Assembly: GCF_020829685.1 (NCBI RefSeq)
Contig: NZ_JAIVFR010000325.1
Location: 1-7,105 of the forward strand
Direction of reading: 5' to 3'
Length of the DNA: 7,105 nt
Source of the DNA: Nostoc sp. CHAB 5715
GTDB taxonomy: Bacteria > Cyanobacteriota > Cyanobacteriia > Cyanobacteriales > Nostocaceae
Part shown: positions 1-7,095 of the stretch, piece by piece
Numbering within the stretch: the stretch's first letter is position 1
Layout: each line of letters starts with the position of its first letter
The notes under the pieces: model-generated
Database searches by the model: none
What the model saw: the letters and a program-made list of their open reading frames with translations, nothing else
What the model was told of the DNA's origin: nothing
Program-made: the position numbers and the translations under genes

Positions 1-869
1 CAGAGTTGCAAGAAATGGCAGCACTGGAAGTAAAAGAACTTGAAGAAAAAATAGAACATTTAGAGTCTCGCTTAAAAGTCTTATTGCTACCACGCGATCC
101 CAATGATGAAAAAAATATCATGTTGGAAATTCGCGCTGGTACTGGTGGCGATGAAGCAAGTATTTGGGCTGGCGATTTGATGCAGATGTACACCCGCTAT
201 GCCCAAACTCAAGGTTGGAAAGTTTCTCTAGTGAGCGAATCTCGTGGAGAAATGGGTGGCTGGAAAGAAGTCATTCTCGAAATTAAAGGTAATGATGTTT
301 ACAGCCAGCTAAAGTTTGAAGCTGGAGTGCATCGTGTGCAGCGCGTACCGGCAACTGAATCTGGCGGACGGGTTCATACTTCCACAGCCACCGTGGCGAT
401 TATGCCAGAGGTGGATGACGTGGAAATTCACATTGATCCGAAAGATATTGAAATGACCACAGCCCGTTCTGGCGGTGCTGGTGGACAAAACGTCAACAAG
501 GTGGAAACAGCCGTTGACTTGATGCACAAACCGACGGGAATACGCATTTTCTGTACAGAAGAACGCAGCCAGTTGCAAAACAAAGAACGGGCGATGCAAA
601 TTCTGCGGGCGAAGTTGTATGAAATCAAGTTAAGCGAACAACAAGAAGCTGTAACTTCCATGCGGCGATCGCAGGTTGGTACAGGATCGCGATCGGAAAA
701 AATTCGTACCTATAATTATAAAGATAACCGCGCTACCGATCATCGGTTAGGTCAGAATTATTCCCTTAACCCTGTTTTGGAAGGTGATTTAGAGACGCTT
801 ATCCAATCTTGTATATCTCTAGACCAACAAGAACGTCTCGCGGAGTTAGCGACTTCTGCCGCTAACTAA
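1..869 (+). CDS. prfA: Peptide chain release factor 1 (RF1), 5'-truncated by window edge
   Basis: RF1 acts in the ribosomal A site. It recognises the stop codons UAA and UAG and triggers hydrolysis of peptidyl-tRNA. The frame is open from base 3, with GAG ahead of the TTG at position 6, so that TTG is internal and the true start lies outside the window. Compared with E. coli RF1 about 74 N-terminal residues are missing. Counting from that TTG, visible landmarks are the conserved RAGTGGDEA block (residues 43-51), the RF1-specific codon-recognition tripeptide PAT within RVPATES (115-117), which RF2 replaces with SPF, and the catalytic GGQ loop in GAGGQNVNK (159-161). The C-terminal RTYNY...TDHR block (234-247) is also intact. 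The gene ends with TAA, a codon RF1 itself reads. In many cyanobacteria prfA closes a ribosomal-protein operon, but that context is not visible here. It converges with the reverse-strand genes to its right. Identification is very secure. Confidence 0.98.
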   Translation, partial: ELQEMAALEVKELEEKIEHLESRLKVLLLPRDPNDEKNIMLEIRAGTGGDEASIWAGDLMQMYTRYAQTQGWKVSLVSESRGEMGGWKEVILEIKGNDVYSQLKFEAGVHRVQRVPATESGGRVHTSTATVAIMPEVDDVEIHIDPKDIEMTTARSGGAGGQNVNKVETAVDLMHKPTGIRIFCTEERSQLQNKERAMQILRAKLYEIKLSEQQEAVTSMRRSQVGTGSRSEKIRTYNYKDNRATDHRLGQNYSLNPVLEGDLETLIQSCISLDQQERLAELATSAAN

Positions 870-915
870 TTTTTGTGGTTAAATATCCTGTAAAACCCAA
901 TATCAGTTAAGACTT

Positions 916-1026
916 GATCCTCCCTAACCCTCCTTAAAAAGGAGGGAATTAAGCCCCACTTTTTAAGGGGAGCCAGCGCGGTCTTGGGGGTTTCCCCCAT
1001 GAGCGACTGGCGTGGGTTGGGGGATC
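916..1026. repeat. Palindromic intergenic repeat with GATC ends (MITE-like)
   Basis: This segment begins 46 bp after the prfA stop codon. It opens with GATCCTCCCTAACCC and closes with a sequence whose reverse complement is GATCCCCCAACCC, so the ends form an imperfect inverted repeat (13 matches over 15 positions with one gap). Inside is a perfect stem, CCCTCCTT at 928-935 with AAGGAGGG at 939-946 and an AAA loop. A weaker CCCC/GGGG pair lies at 954-970, followed by a long hairpin at 972-1011. From memory, similar GATCCCCC-ended GC-rich palindromes are scattered between genes in Nostocales; copy number cannot be tested here. The 928-946 stem could slow or end prfA transcription, but it is not followed by a T run, so I do not call it a terminator. 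Confidence 0.6.
972..1011. repeat. Long imperfect hairpin inside the GATC-ended repeat
   Basis: GCCAG at 972-976 pairs with CTGGC at 1007-1011. The inner stem TGGGGG (985-990) pairs perfectly with CCCCCA (994-999) around a TTT loop. A mismatched middle section partly pairs through CGC/GCG. The structure would fold strongly in single-stranded DNA or RNA. It ends 15 bp before the right end of the surrounding repeat. Confidence 0.65.
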
Positions 1027-1054
1027 TTCCGGGGCTAAATACCACTAGCTGAAA

Positions 1055-1286
1055 CTATTTCTGTAAAACCACTTGCTGTACTGTTGCTTTTAACACACAC
1101 AGGTGGTTTTCTAATATCGTGTGGAGTGCATCTTCCATTTCACTGGGATAATGGTAATAGGCAAATTCGTACTTCATAAGGTAATTTAGCCTCGCCCATT
1201 CCTTCAGGGTTTGACAGGTATAAATTAGCTTTTGGGCTTCTTCTTGCCAACGCGCAAAAATCCGGTAGCTAAAAAAGCTGCTGCAT
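1055..1286 (-). pseudogene. Small hypothetical gene, apparently frameshifted near its start
   Basis: On the reverse strand a frame is open without stops from 1297 down to a TAG at 1057-1055 (80 sense codons), but it has no ATG near its beginning. An ATG at 1286-1284, preceded six bases upstream by AAAAGGG (a plausible ribosome binding site), lies one base out of frame. It meets a TAG after five codons, in the run of six T's read from 1276-1271. Removing one T joins the two frames into a 76-residue protein, starting MQQLFSYRIFARWQ and ending VQQVVLQK. The protein looks real: it is rich in aromatic residues (RWQEEAQ, LKEWARLNYLMKYEF, YYHYP) and mostly helical, with no signal peptide or membrane segment. 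I do not recognise the family. It lies 134 bp downstream of the synthase gene on the same strand. It could be a decayed gene, a programmed frameshift, a homopolymer sequencing error, or a chance open frame. Confidence 0.5.
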
Positions 1287-1298
1287 ATATTGCCCTTT

Positions 1299-1315
1299 TA
1301 GGACTTACGCAAAAA
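1299..1315. repeat. Short sequence TAGGACTTACGCAAAAA, possible dispersed repeat end
   Basis: I recall TAGGACTTACGCAA as a sequence that recurs between genes in Nostoc-type genomes, often at the edge of mobile or palindromic repeats. Only one copy is present here, so the call rests on memory and not on internal evidence. It sits directly upstream of the broken small reverse-strand gene and may mark an old insertion or deletion boundary. Confidence 0.3.
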
Positions 1316-1336
1316 GTGCTCAAAAGCTTAATTTAT

Positions 1337-1367
1337 CGAACCGCCAAGACGCCAAGGACGCCAAGGA
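1337..1367. repeat. Tandem 9-bp repeat CGCCAAGGA (copy 1)
   Basis: CGAAC at 1337-1341 is followed by an 8-bp unit CGCCAAGA (1342-1349) and two perfect 9-bp units CGCCAAGGA (1350-1358 and 1359-1367). The same layout, CGAAC followed by CGCnAAGnA units, recurs in the same orientation at 6476-6507 on the far side of the synthase gene. Such arrays resemble the short tandemly repeated sequences of heterocyst-forming cyanobacteria, although the unit here is 9 bp rather than the classical 7. Confidence 0.75.
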
Positions 1368-1420
1368 GACAGGAGTTAAGAATTAGTCGGTGCAAGTTGA
1401 AAGAGAATTGGTATGATTTA

Positions 1421-4400
1421 TCAGGATTCGTCGTTAAGTAAGTTTTGGGCGCAAGCTAGTTGCAATTGGATAATTTCGCTCATTTGTTGACTGTAATCTT
1501 GTCTAGCTTGTAAGAAGGCGGTGTGTGCTTTGGTTATCTTTGAATTATTAGCATTGAGCTTTTGATACTGAGTCTTATTTAAATCGAACATGCTGATGAT
1601 GCTACTAATTTTTTGAGTTCTGACAGGTGAAGAAGAAGGAGGAATTTGCTGTTTAATTGCGCTTGACTCAGAAGATTGTAATTGTTCTGTCGTTTCAAAA
1701 CCGTTATCAATGATATTTTTCGGTTTTACTTCTTCTGGCTGAGGCAAGATGTTAGGTAAATGATTTTCTTCTTGGGTTATTTGGTTAGAAGTGTTAAGAG
1801 ATTCTGTGATTTCAGATTGTTGGAAATTAGGTATATTTGGATGCTGTTTTTTAAAGCGTTCGCTCCTAAGATACCCAGGAAAATCTTTAAAAAGTTTCCG
1901 ATTTTCTTCGCTCAAAATTGTAGCTGCGATCGCTTTCCCACCCAAGGTAACTGTTCTCAATGTTGCTTTATTTGAATTAGCGGTTTCTTGGGCTTTACTA
2001 TACAGTGGTGATAAATCCACATTCACCTGATGACTGAGTAGTTTTGCTAATGCTTTGACCATTGAAGCATGGTCATCCATCCCTCTACGATTCAAAGAAA
2101 CTGTGATGTGTTCTTTATTGCCGAGAATTTTATCAATCCATCGTGAACAAACACTACCTGCACCTGCTTCTAGAAATATTTTCACACCATCATCGTAGAC
2201 ACGATTTACCAATCGTGGAAAATCAAGTTCTTGACACAATCCTTTGGCGATGTTGTGCGCGATGGTATCACTATCAAGTGCAACTGGTTGATAATCGGCG
2301 GCAGAATAAAATACAATACTGGGAAGATTTTGTGATGGCAAGGTGTTTACCTTCTTGATTTCCTCGTACTGCGATCGCATCGCTTCACAATGTATCACAT
2401 GGTCGAAGGGAGCAGGGAAAGAATTGCAACCTAAAGTTGTAATCACTCGCTTACAGGCTGCATCTTCACCAGCAATTAATACTTCTTCTGGTGTGTTGAT
2501 TTGAGTTAAGTACACACGATTCTCATGTTTCAGACATTCTCTAACTTGAGATGGAGTAGCCATGAGAACATAGGTATTCCAAAAATTGTTGTTTGGTGAA
2601 TCTGTTAATCCCCAATATTCACGCACAGCATTTTTAGGGCCAGATAACTTATCGCCAAATAGAGGTGATGAGTTTAAGGTGTTACTTCCACCCTCAAAAT
2701 CACTCCAAACTCCTTGGGCAACCATCATGCTAGTTTCACCCAAACTATACCCAAAAACGCATTGCGGCTTGACTTGGAAATCATCTCGGAAAATTGCTGT
2801 CATGTATCTAGCAAAGGCGATTTCACTTTCAAACATTGCCAGTGAATCATCTAACAATTCCTTTTCGAGAGTTTCTAGTTGCCTAGTTGTCAATTTAGGT
2901 AAGCTTCTGGGATAAACCAACTTTTCAACATCGGCAGCCCGATTGTAGAGATTGTTACTTTTTAAGTCCTCGAAGACTTTAGGAAATAAACGAAAAACAG
3001 TCCGACCAATGCCAATATAAGAATTAACTGCTGCGGGATAAACATAAGCTACTGCTCCAGTTTTACCCAATGGTTTCGCTGTGAAATAACTTCCTATTGG
3101 TGTTTGCCAATCTGTGCCGTTCTCAAAAGCATTATTTACACCTTTGCGGGCAGATTCAATTTCTTTGAGTAGTTCTTTTGTGTTACGTCCTGTGATTGAT
3201 AAGATGTATTTTGCATCAGAATGTCCTTCAAAGGTAGCAAATGTTTGGCTGGCGGTAGTTGCTAAAGAAGAACTAACTTCAATGGATTTTTGGAGATGGT
3301 TAAGTAAATCTGGTATGGTGGAGCGATCGCTAACTGCGATGGGAAACAGATAAAAAGGCATTTGTTGCAAATATCTGTTATCGCGCTCCTCTTGGCTGGG
3401 TTCCTCCGATAAGATTAAATGGGCGTAACTCCCATCTATACCCATGCTATTAATTGCTGCTATTCTGCGTGTGCCGCCTTTATCGACAAACCAAGGTCTT
3501 GATTCCATTGCCACATAGAAAGGGCTACCTGACCATACTTGCGGTGTTTTGACACCAGACCATTTGGGTGTAGCGGGAATATACCTGTAATAAAGACAGA
3601 GAGCGGTTTTGATTAAGCTAGCAATTCCCGATGCTGTATAGGTGTGACCGATATTGGCTTTAACACTGCCCAATGCACAATGCAGACCATTGCCCACTTT
3701 CGGATAAGCTTGCAGCAAACCTGTGATTTCAGCTTCATCCTCCTGGGGAACGCCGCTACCGAAGACTTCCACATAGTTAACCTCTGTGGGTTGAATCTCC
3801 GCCATCTGGAAAGCTTGTTTGCAGACATTACTGATAGCTGAGGCATCTGGTTTTACCAAAGCGTTACCCAAAGTAGAATTACCTTGTGCGAAACTCATGG
3901 CATCAATTACTGCATAGATGCGTTCATTGTCTTCTTTAGCTGCTTCGTAGCGCTTGAGGACGACAGCACCCGCACCTTCGCCAACCGTCCAACCATTAGC
4001 TTGTTGGTCATAACCCAACGTATTGACACCCGTATTAATTGGGGCAAATTGGCTGCGGAATAAGACATTTTCCACACCGCCTGCTAAATCTACTGCACCA
4101 ACAACCACCGCATCTACTTCTTTAGTAGCGAGTAGCATTTGAGCAACTTCCAACGCTTTGAGGGCAGAATTTTCGCCAGCGCTGACGGTGAATGCAGGGC
4201 CAGTGAAATTCCACAAAGCAGAAATCCGACTCGCCATGATGTTGGCGATGTGACTTACGTATTCGCCGATTTCTACTGGTTGGTGAATGCTATCTTTGAC
4301 GATAGTTTCCAGTTGCGCCAGATGTTCAGCAGGTAGAGAAATTCCTTGGTTGAGTAAGCCATCCTTAACCTGCCAAGATAGATTCCATCTTTGCTGTAGC

Positions 4401-6169
4401 TGATGCACAGAGAATTCTGTCTCTGCGGCGACAATCACAGCCACATTGCCGCCCTCCTGTAGTTTCGCATCTTTGGCGGCGCGATCGCTAACCTTCAGGA
4501 GTAACAATTGTTGTGGGTTTAACTTTTCGATTTCATTCGGTGGGATTTTGCACGATAAAGTATCAATTTCAAAATCTTTGATGTATGCCCCTACTGGTGC
4601 TTTACCATCTGTTAAACCGTACTCTTTCAGGACACTTTCTTGATTTTCTATCCCATGCCATCTTTGAGGCGGTAGGGAAGTAAAATGCTGTGTTCCATCA
4701 TAAATGCTGCGTTCAAAAGCATCTAAACCATTGCAGTTACCAAAAAAGGCATCCATGCCAACAATGGCAATTTTGCTAGGTGGAACAGGTGGAGTTGATT
4801 CAACTGATTGTGTTGTATTTCCTTGTTCTAAAATCAGATGAGAATTAGTGCCGCCAAATCCAAAAGCACTGATAGCCGCTCGTTTTATTAGTGCGTTATT
4901 ATTAGGCCATGCCGTAGCTGTTCTAACAATTTTATCAGCAGAAATTGTACTATTTTCTGATGCTAAAGGTTCAGAGACATTCATGGTTGCTGGAATTACA
5001 CCATGAGACATACTCAAAATCACTTTAGTCAACCCAACCATGCCAGCAGCAGTTAGTAAGTGACCTGTATTTGCCTTGGCAGAACCTACCAGAGGTGCAG
5101 CTTGGTTTTGACCAAAGAATGTTTCGATGGAGTTGAATTCGGTTGTATCTCCTAACAATGTGCCGGTGGCGTGACACTCTAGATAATCGATGGTTTTGGG
5201 ACTAACTTTTGCCTCGTTATAGGCTCGTTCAAAAGCTAAGATTTGTCCTTTAGGATTCGGACTAAGTAAGTGCTTACCTTTGCCATCATTCGAGAGTCCA
5301 TTACCGCAAATGGTAGCTAGAATATTATCACCATCTCTAACGGCATCAGAATATCTCTTCAGCATCACCATCCCAACACCATCGGCGGGAATTAACCCTC
5401 TAGAGGACTTATCTAAGGGGCGGCTAATGCCGTTTTCTGCATACCCTTGAACACCGGAAAATAACATCCGCACGAATAAGGAATCTGCACAACTGATGGC
5501 TCCAGCTAACATTACATCAGCTTTGTGTGACCATAAGTAATGAGATGCTAATTTAATAGCATAAAATGATGACGAACAAGCAGCATCCAGACATAAATTA
5601 ATCTGGGATAGGGATAGTGCTTGAGCAACTATAGATGCTGGTAAGCCAGATATCATGGCATTGTATAAAGACGTTTTAGTTGCACTTGGGACAGCTAAAT
5701 CAAAGTCTTCATACTGCAAAAGTTCTCTGACAGCAGGGTTAATAGCCTGTCGGTAAATTGGAGAGAATAATTGATTAGATAATTTTGTCGGGAATGATAA
5801 ATTACCTAAAATCACGCCACATTTTGAAAGAACAGTTTGATTACCCCAATAACCACTCTGTACAATTGCTTGTTTAGCTGCATACAATGACCATTTGAAG
5901 GTGTTATCTAAACCAGCAACAAATTCTGATGGTAGATTGTATTCAGATGGATTAAATAGGAAGTTGCGGATGTATCCGCCTTTGAGAGAATAGGTTTTGT
6001 CTGGTGTACCTTTAACTGGATTGTGAAAGATTGTCGGATCTACTCCGATTTCTTCGACGGTTGCAGAGGATGTGGAATCTTTTTGATTAACGATGTTTTG
6101 CCAGTATTCTTCAGGGTTTTTAGCATCGGGGAATAGGCATGATAATCCGATAATAGCTATTTTTTCCAC
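1421..6169 (-). CDS. Type I polyketide/secondary-lipid synthase subunit, KS-CLF-AT (HglC/PfaB-C-like)
   Basis: This 1582-residue cytosolic subunit probably condenses acyl chains on a partner's ACP. Domain 1 (about 1-450) is a ketosynthase with the full triad: Cys198 in DAACSSS, His333 in CHATGT and His370 in ANTGH. Domain 2 (about 465-920) has a ketosynthase fold, but the nucleophile position is Glu666 (TVSAGENSAL) and the first His is Phe803 (EVFGSG). The second His, His842, remains. It therefore resembles a chain-length factor. Domain 3 (about 1038-1390) is an acyltransferase with Ser1142 in GYSLGE, where GHSxG is usual, and His1260 in HVIHCEAM. Residues 1450-1515 are a Gln/Ser/Pro-rich linker, and 1520-1580 a helical tail. 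There is no ACP, KR, DH or ER. The order KS-CLF-AT fits HglC-type subunits of heterocyst-glycolipid synthases and relatives of PfaB/PfaC; the product is unknown. The start is GTG, because MEKIAIIGLSCLFP is the normal beginning of a ketosynthase. The upstream dehydratase-like gene, same strand, ends 398 bp away. Confidence 0.93.
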   Translation of the reverse strand: MEKIAIIGLSCLFPDAKNPEEYWQNIVNQKDSTSSATVEEIGVDPTIFHNPVKGTPDKTYSLKGGYIRNFLFNPSEYNLPSEFVAGLDNTFKWSLYAAKQAIVQSGYWGNQTVLSKCGVILGNLSFPTKLSNQLFSPIYRQAINPAVRELLQYEDFDLAVPSATKTSLYNAMISGLPASIVAQALSLSQINLCLDAACSSSFYAIKLASHYLWSHKADVMLAGAISCADSLFVRMLFSGVQGYAENGISRPLDKSSRGLIPADGVGMVMLKRYSDAVRDGDNILATICGNGLSNDGKGKHLLSPNPKGQILAFERAYNEAKVSPKTIDYLECHATGTLLGDTTEFNSIETFFGQNQAAPLVGSAKANTGHLLTAAGMVGLTKVILSMSHGVIPATMNVSEPLASENSTISADKIVRTATAWPNNNALIKRAAISAFGFGGTNSHLILEQGNTTQSVESTPPVPPSKIAIVGMDAFFGNCNGLDAFERSIYDGTQHFTSLPPQRWHGIENQESVLKEYGLTDGKAPVGAYIKDFEIDTLSCKIPPNEIEKLNPQQLLLLKVSDRAAKDAKLQEGGNVAVIVAAETEFSVHQLQQRWNLSWQVKDGLLNQGISLPAEHLAQLETIVKDSIHQPVEIGEYVSHIANIMASRISALWNFTGPAFTVSAGENSALKALEVAQMLLATKEVDAVVVGAVDLAGGVENVLFRSQFAPINTGVNTLGYDQQANGWTVGEGAGAVVLKRYEAAKEDNERIYAVIDAMSFAQGNSTLGNALVKPDASAISNVCKQAFQMAEIQPTEVNYVEVFGSGVPQEDEAEITGLLQAYPKVGNGLHCALGSVKANIGHTYTASGIASLIKTALCLYYRYIPATPKWSGVKTPQVWSGSPFYVAMESRPWFVDKGGTRRIAAINSMGIDGSYAHLILSEEPSQEERDNRYLQQMPFYLFPIAVSDRSTIPDLLNHLQKSIEVSSSLATTASQTFATFEGHSDAKYILSITGRNTKELLKEIESARKGVNNAFENGTDWQTPIGSYFTAKPLGKTGAVAYVYPAAVNSYIGIGRTVFRLFPKVFEDLKSNNLYNRAADVEKLVYPRSLPKLTTRQLETLEKELLDDSLAMFESEIAFARYMTAIFRDDFQVKPQCVFGYSLGETSMMVAQGVWSDFEGGSNTLNSSPLFGDKLSGPKNAVREYWGLTDSPNNNFWNTYVLMATPSQVRECLKHENRVYLTQINTPEEVLIAGEDAACKRVITTLGCNSFPAPFDHVIHCEAMRSQYEEIKKVNTLPSQNLPSIVFYSAADYQPVALDSDTIAHNIAKGLCQELDFPRLVNRVYDDGVKIFLEAGAGSVCSRWIDKILGNKEHITVSLNRRGMDDHASMVKALAKLLSHQVNVDLSPLYSKAQETANSNKATLRTVTLGGKAIAATILSEENRKLFKDFPGYLRSERFKKQHPNIPNFQQSEITESLNTSNQITQEENHLPNILPQPEEVKPKNIIDNGFETTEQLQSSESSAIKQQIPPSSSPVRTQKISSIISMFDLNKTQYQKLNANNSKITKAHTAFLQARQDYSQQMSEIIQLQLACAQNLLNDES

Positions 6170-6179
6170 GATTTATATG

Positions 6180-6183
6180 CTCC
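6180..6183 (-). promoter_or_regulatory. Ribosome binding site GGAG for the GTG-started synthase gene
   Basis: Reading the reverse strand, GGAG is followed by ten bases (CATATAAATC) and then the GTG start at 6169. Together with the conserved ketosynthase N-terminus that begins at this codon, it supports GTG as the start. No convincing -35/-10 pair could be assigned between this site and the repeat element beginning at 6259. Confidence 0.55.
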
Positions 6184-6258
6184 GAGTTTGGGTATTTAGC
6201 AAAAGATAATTAAAAGGCAGGATTTACGCTGTTCCCCAAACTTTGAACGAGACAAGTT

Positions 6259-6443
6259 ATAGCAATTAGGGCTATTTCGTTCTAGACATAAACCGCCCAG
6301 AACTAAAGTTCACAGGCTTTTAGCCCAAGTCCACTAAAGTGGACTAAAAGCCTTTATTAGTCGTCTTAAGACGACTTTTACTATTAGCCTCAGAATTTAT
6401 TCTGAGGTGGGCTAGATGAGAATGAAATAGCCCTGATAGCAAT
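6259..6443. repeat. MITE-like element: terminal inverted repeats around three hairpins
   Basis: AGGGCTATTTCGTTCT at 6268-6283 and AGAATGAAATAGCCCT at 6419-6434 are inverted copies matching at 15 of 16 positions. One base outside each lies the 8-bp direct repeat ATAGCAAT (6259-6266 and 6436-6443), which looks like a target-site duplication. Between them are three palindromes. The first has an outer stem AGGCTTTT (6314-6321) with AAAAGCCT (6346-6353) and an inner stem AGTCCACT (6328-6335) with AGTGGACT (6338-6345). The second is a perfect 18-bp palindrome, AGTCGTCTTAAGACGACT (6359-6376). The third is CCTCAGAAT (6388-6396) with ATTCTGAGG (6399-6407). The element encodes no protein and has the size and shape of a non-autonomous miniature transposable element. 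It sits in the leader of the synthase gene, where the hairpins could also affect transcript stability or read-through. Confidence 0.7.
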
Positions 6444-6475
6444 CCTATTTTAGTTGTGATAAATACTCTTTTTAA

Positions 6476-6507
6476 CGAACCGCAAAGGACGCAAAGGACG
6501 CGAAGAA
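6476..6507. repeat. Tandem 9-bp repeat CGCAAAGGA (copy 2)
   Basis: CGAAC at 6476-6480 is followed by two perfect units CGCAAAGGA (6481-6489 and 6490-6498) and a diverged unit CGCGAAGAA (6499-6507). The lead-in and the unit length match the array at 1337-1367, and the orientation is the same, so the two arrays bracket the synthase gene as direct repeats about 5.1 kb apart. The rest of the spacer between this array and the stop codon at 6568 shows nothing I can name. Confidence 0.75.
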
Positions 6508-6567
6508 GAGAAAGAATTTCACAGGGATTTTAGGAATGCTATAGGTGTTGAGTTTTAAAGAAAATTA

Positions 6568-7095
6568 CTAGCTTCTAAGCATTTTCATTGACCAAATAAT
6601 AGCGTGAGCGTTAAGCATTCGTGAATAGATTTTTCCCTGACGATCGTGTATGATAAAGTTTGCGATCGCACTACTTGGTGTCTTAGATTTTACTTCACAA
6701 GAAACGTAAAAAGTTTCGTTATGTGGTATCATCGCAAACTGTTCAAACTTTTCTACTTTTCCGGGTAAGCAACCTTCTTGATGAAAGTGTTGTGTCCAAA
6801 TCCATAAGGCGTGCATACTCAAGTCAGTCGTATAAGGATTGACCCATTGCACGGGGAATTGTCCTTGTTGCTGTGCGCCCAGTTCTGACCACAGACATTC
6901 TGTAGTAATTTTTTCAGAACTGATGTTTAAAACTCTCTTAACTTCTTGAAAAGCAAGGCCGTGAAATAATGTAGCCTCACCATTTTGGTAAAAAGCTTTT
7001 CCTGTAGCGGTGATGATATTATCTTCTTCGAGATTGAGAGATTCATAAGTGGGTGCAACTGGGATTTCTTGCTGGAGATTGAGTTGAGTATGCAC
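6568..7095 (-). CDS. Polyketide synthase dehydratase-like protein, second hot-dog half only
   Basis: This 175-residue protein matches the C-terminal half of a PKS dehydratase (PS-DH) domain, which removes water from ACP-bound beta-hydroxyacyl chains. The motif LFHGLAFQ (residues 43-50) corresponds to the LFHGPxFQ block that begins the second hot-dog fold. TTDLSMHALW (89-98) places Asp91 where the catalytic Asp of DxxxQ/H lies, with His95 four residues on. The later stretch (FYVSCEVKS, IIHDRQGKIYSRM) follows the usual strand pattern. The first hot-dog fold with its HxxxGxxxxP histidine is absent, so alone it would lack half of the catalytic pair. The start is a GTG two codons after an in-frame TAA (7099-7101). 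The AAGG next to it is too close to be a good ribosome binding site, so the start is uncertain. It may be a separate subunit that pairs with another protein, a dehydratase cut off by a stop codon, or the detached end of a PfaA/HglE-like protein. It shares the strand of the KS-CLF-AT gene and is probably part of the same cluster. Confidence 0.8.
   Translation of the reverse strand: MHTQLNLQQEIPVAPTYESLNLEEDNIITATGKAFYQNGEATLFHGLAFQEVKRVLNISSEKITTECLWSELGAQQQGQFPVQWVNPYTTDLSMHALWIWTQHFHQEGCLPGKVEKFEQFAMIPHNETFYVSCEVKSKTPSSAIANFIIHDRQGKIYSRMLNAHAIIWSMKMLRS

Noticed and set aside
309..661. Two reverse-strand open frames
   Set aside because: They are opposite the most conserved part of prfA, including the GGQ and PAT motifs, so they are shadows.
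928..946. Possible rho-independent terminator of prfA
   Set aside because: The 8-bp stem is good, but no T run follows it, and it is part of a larger palindromic repeat.
1337..1369. Possible CRISPR-like short direct repeats
   Set aside because: The units are only 8-9 bp, lie immediately next to each other without spacers, and have no cas genes nearby.
1232..1441. Forward-strand open frame of 69 codons
   Set aside because: It is antisense to the more protein-like small reverse frame, and its middle (RTAKTPRTPRRQ) is only a translation of the 9-bp tandem repeat. It has no family resemblance.
2586..2915. Forward-strand open frame of 109 codons, and several shorter forward frames at 1760-4643
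   Set aside because: All lie opposite the acyltransferase, CLF and linker coding sequence of the 1582-residue synthase, whose catalytic motifs fix the true frame.
6259..6443. Possible riboswitch or structured leader RNA
   Set aside because: The three simple palindromes with terminal inverted repeats and flanking direct repeats fit a mobile repeat better. No known aptamer core was recognised.
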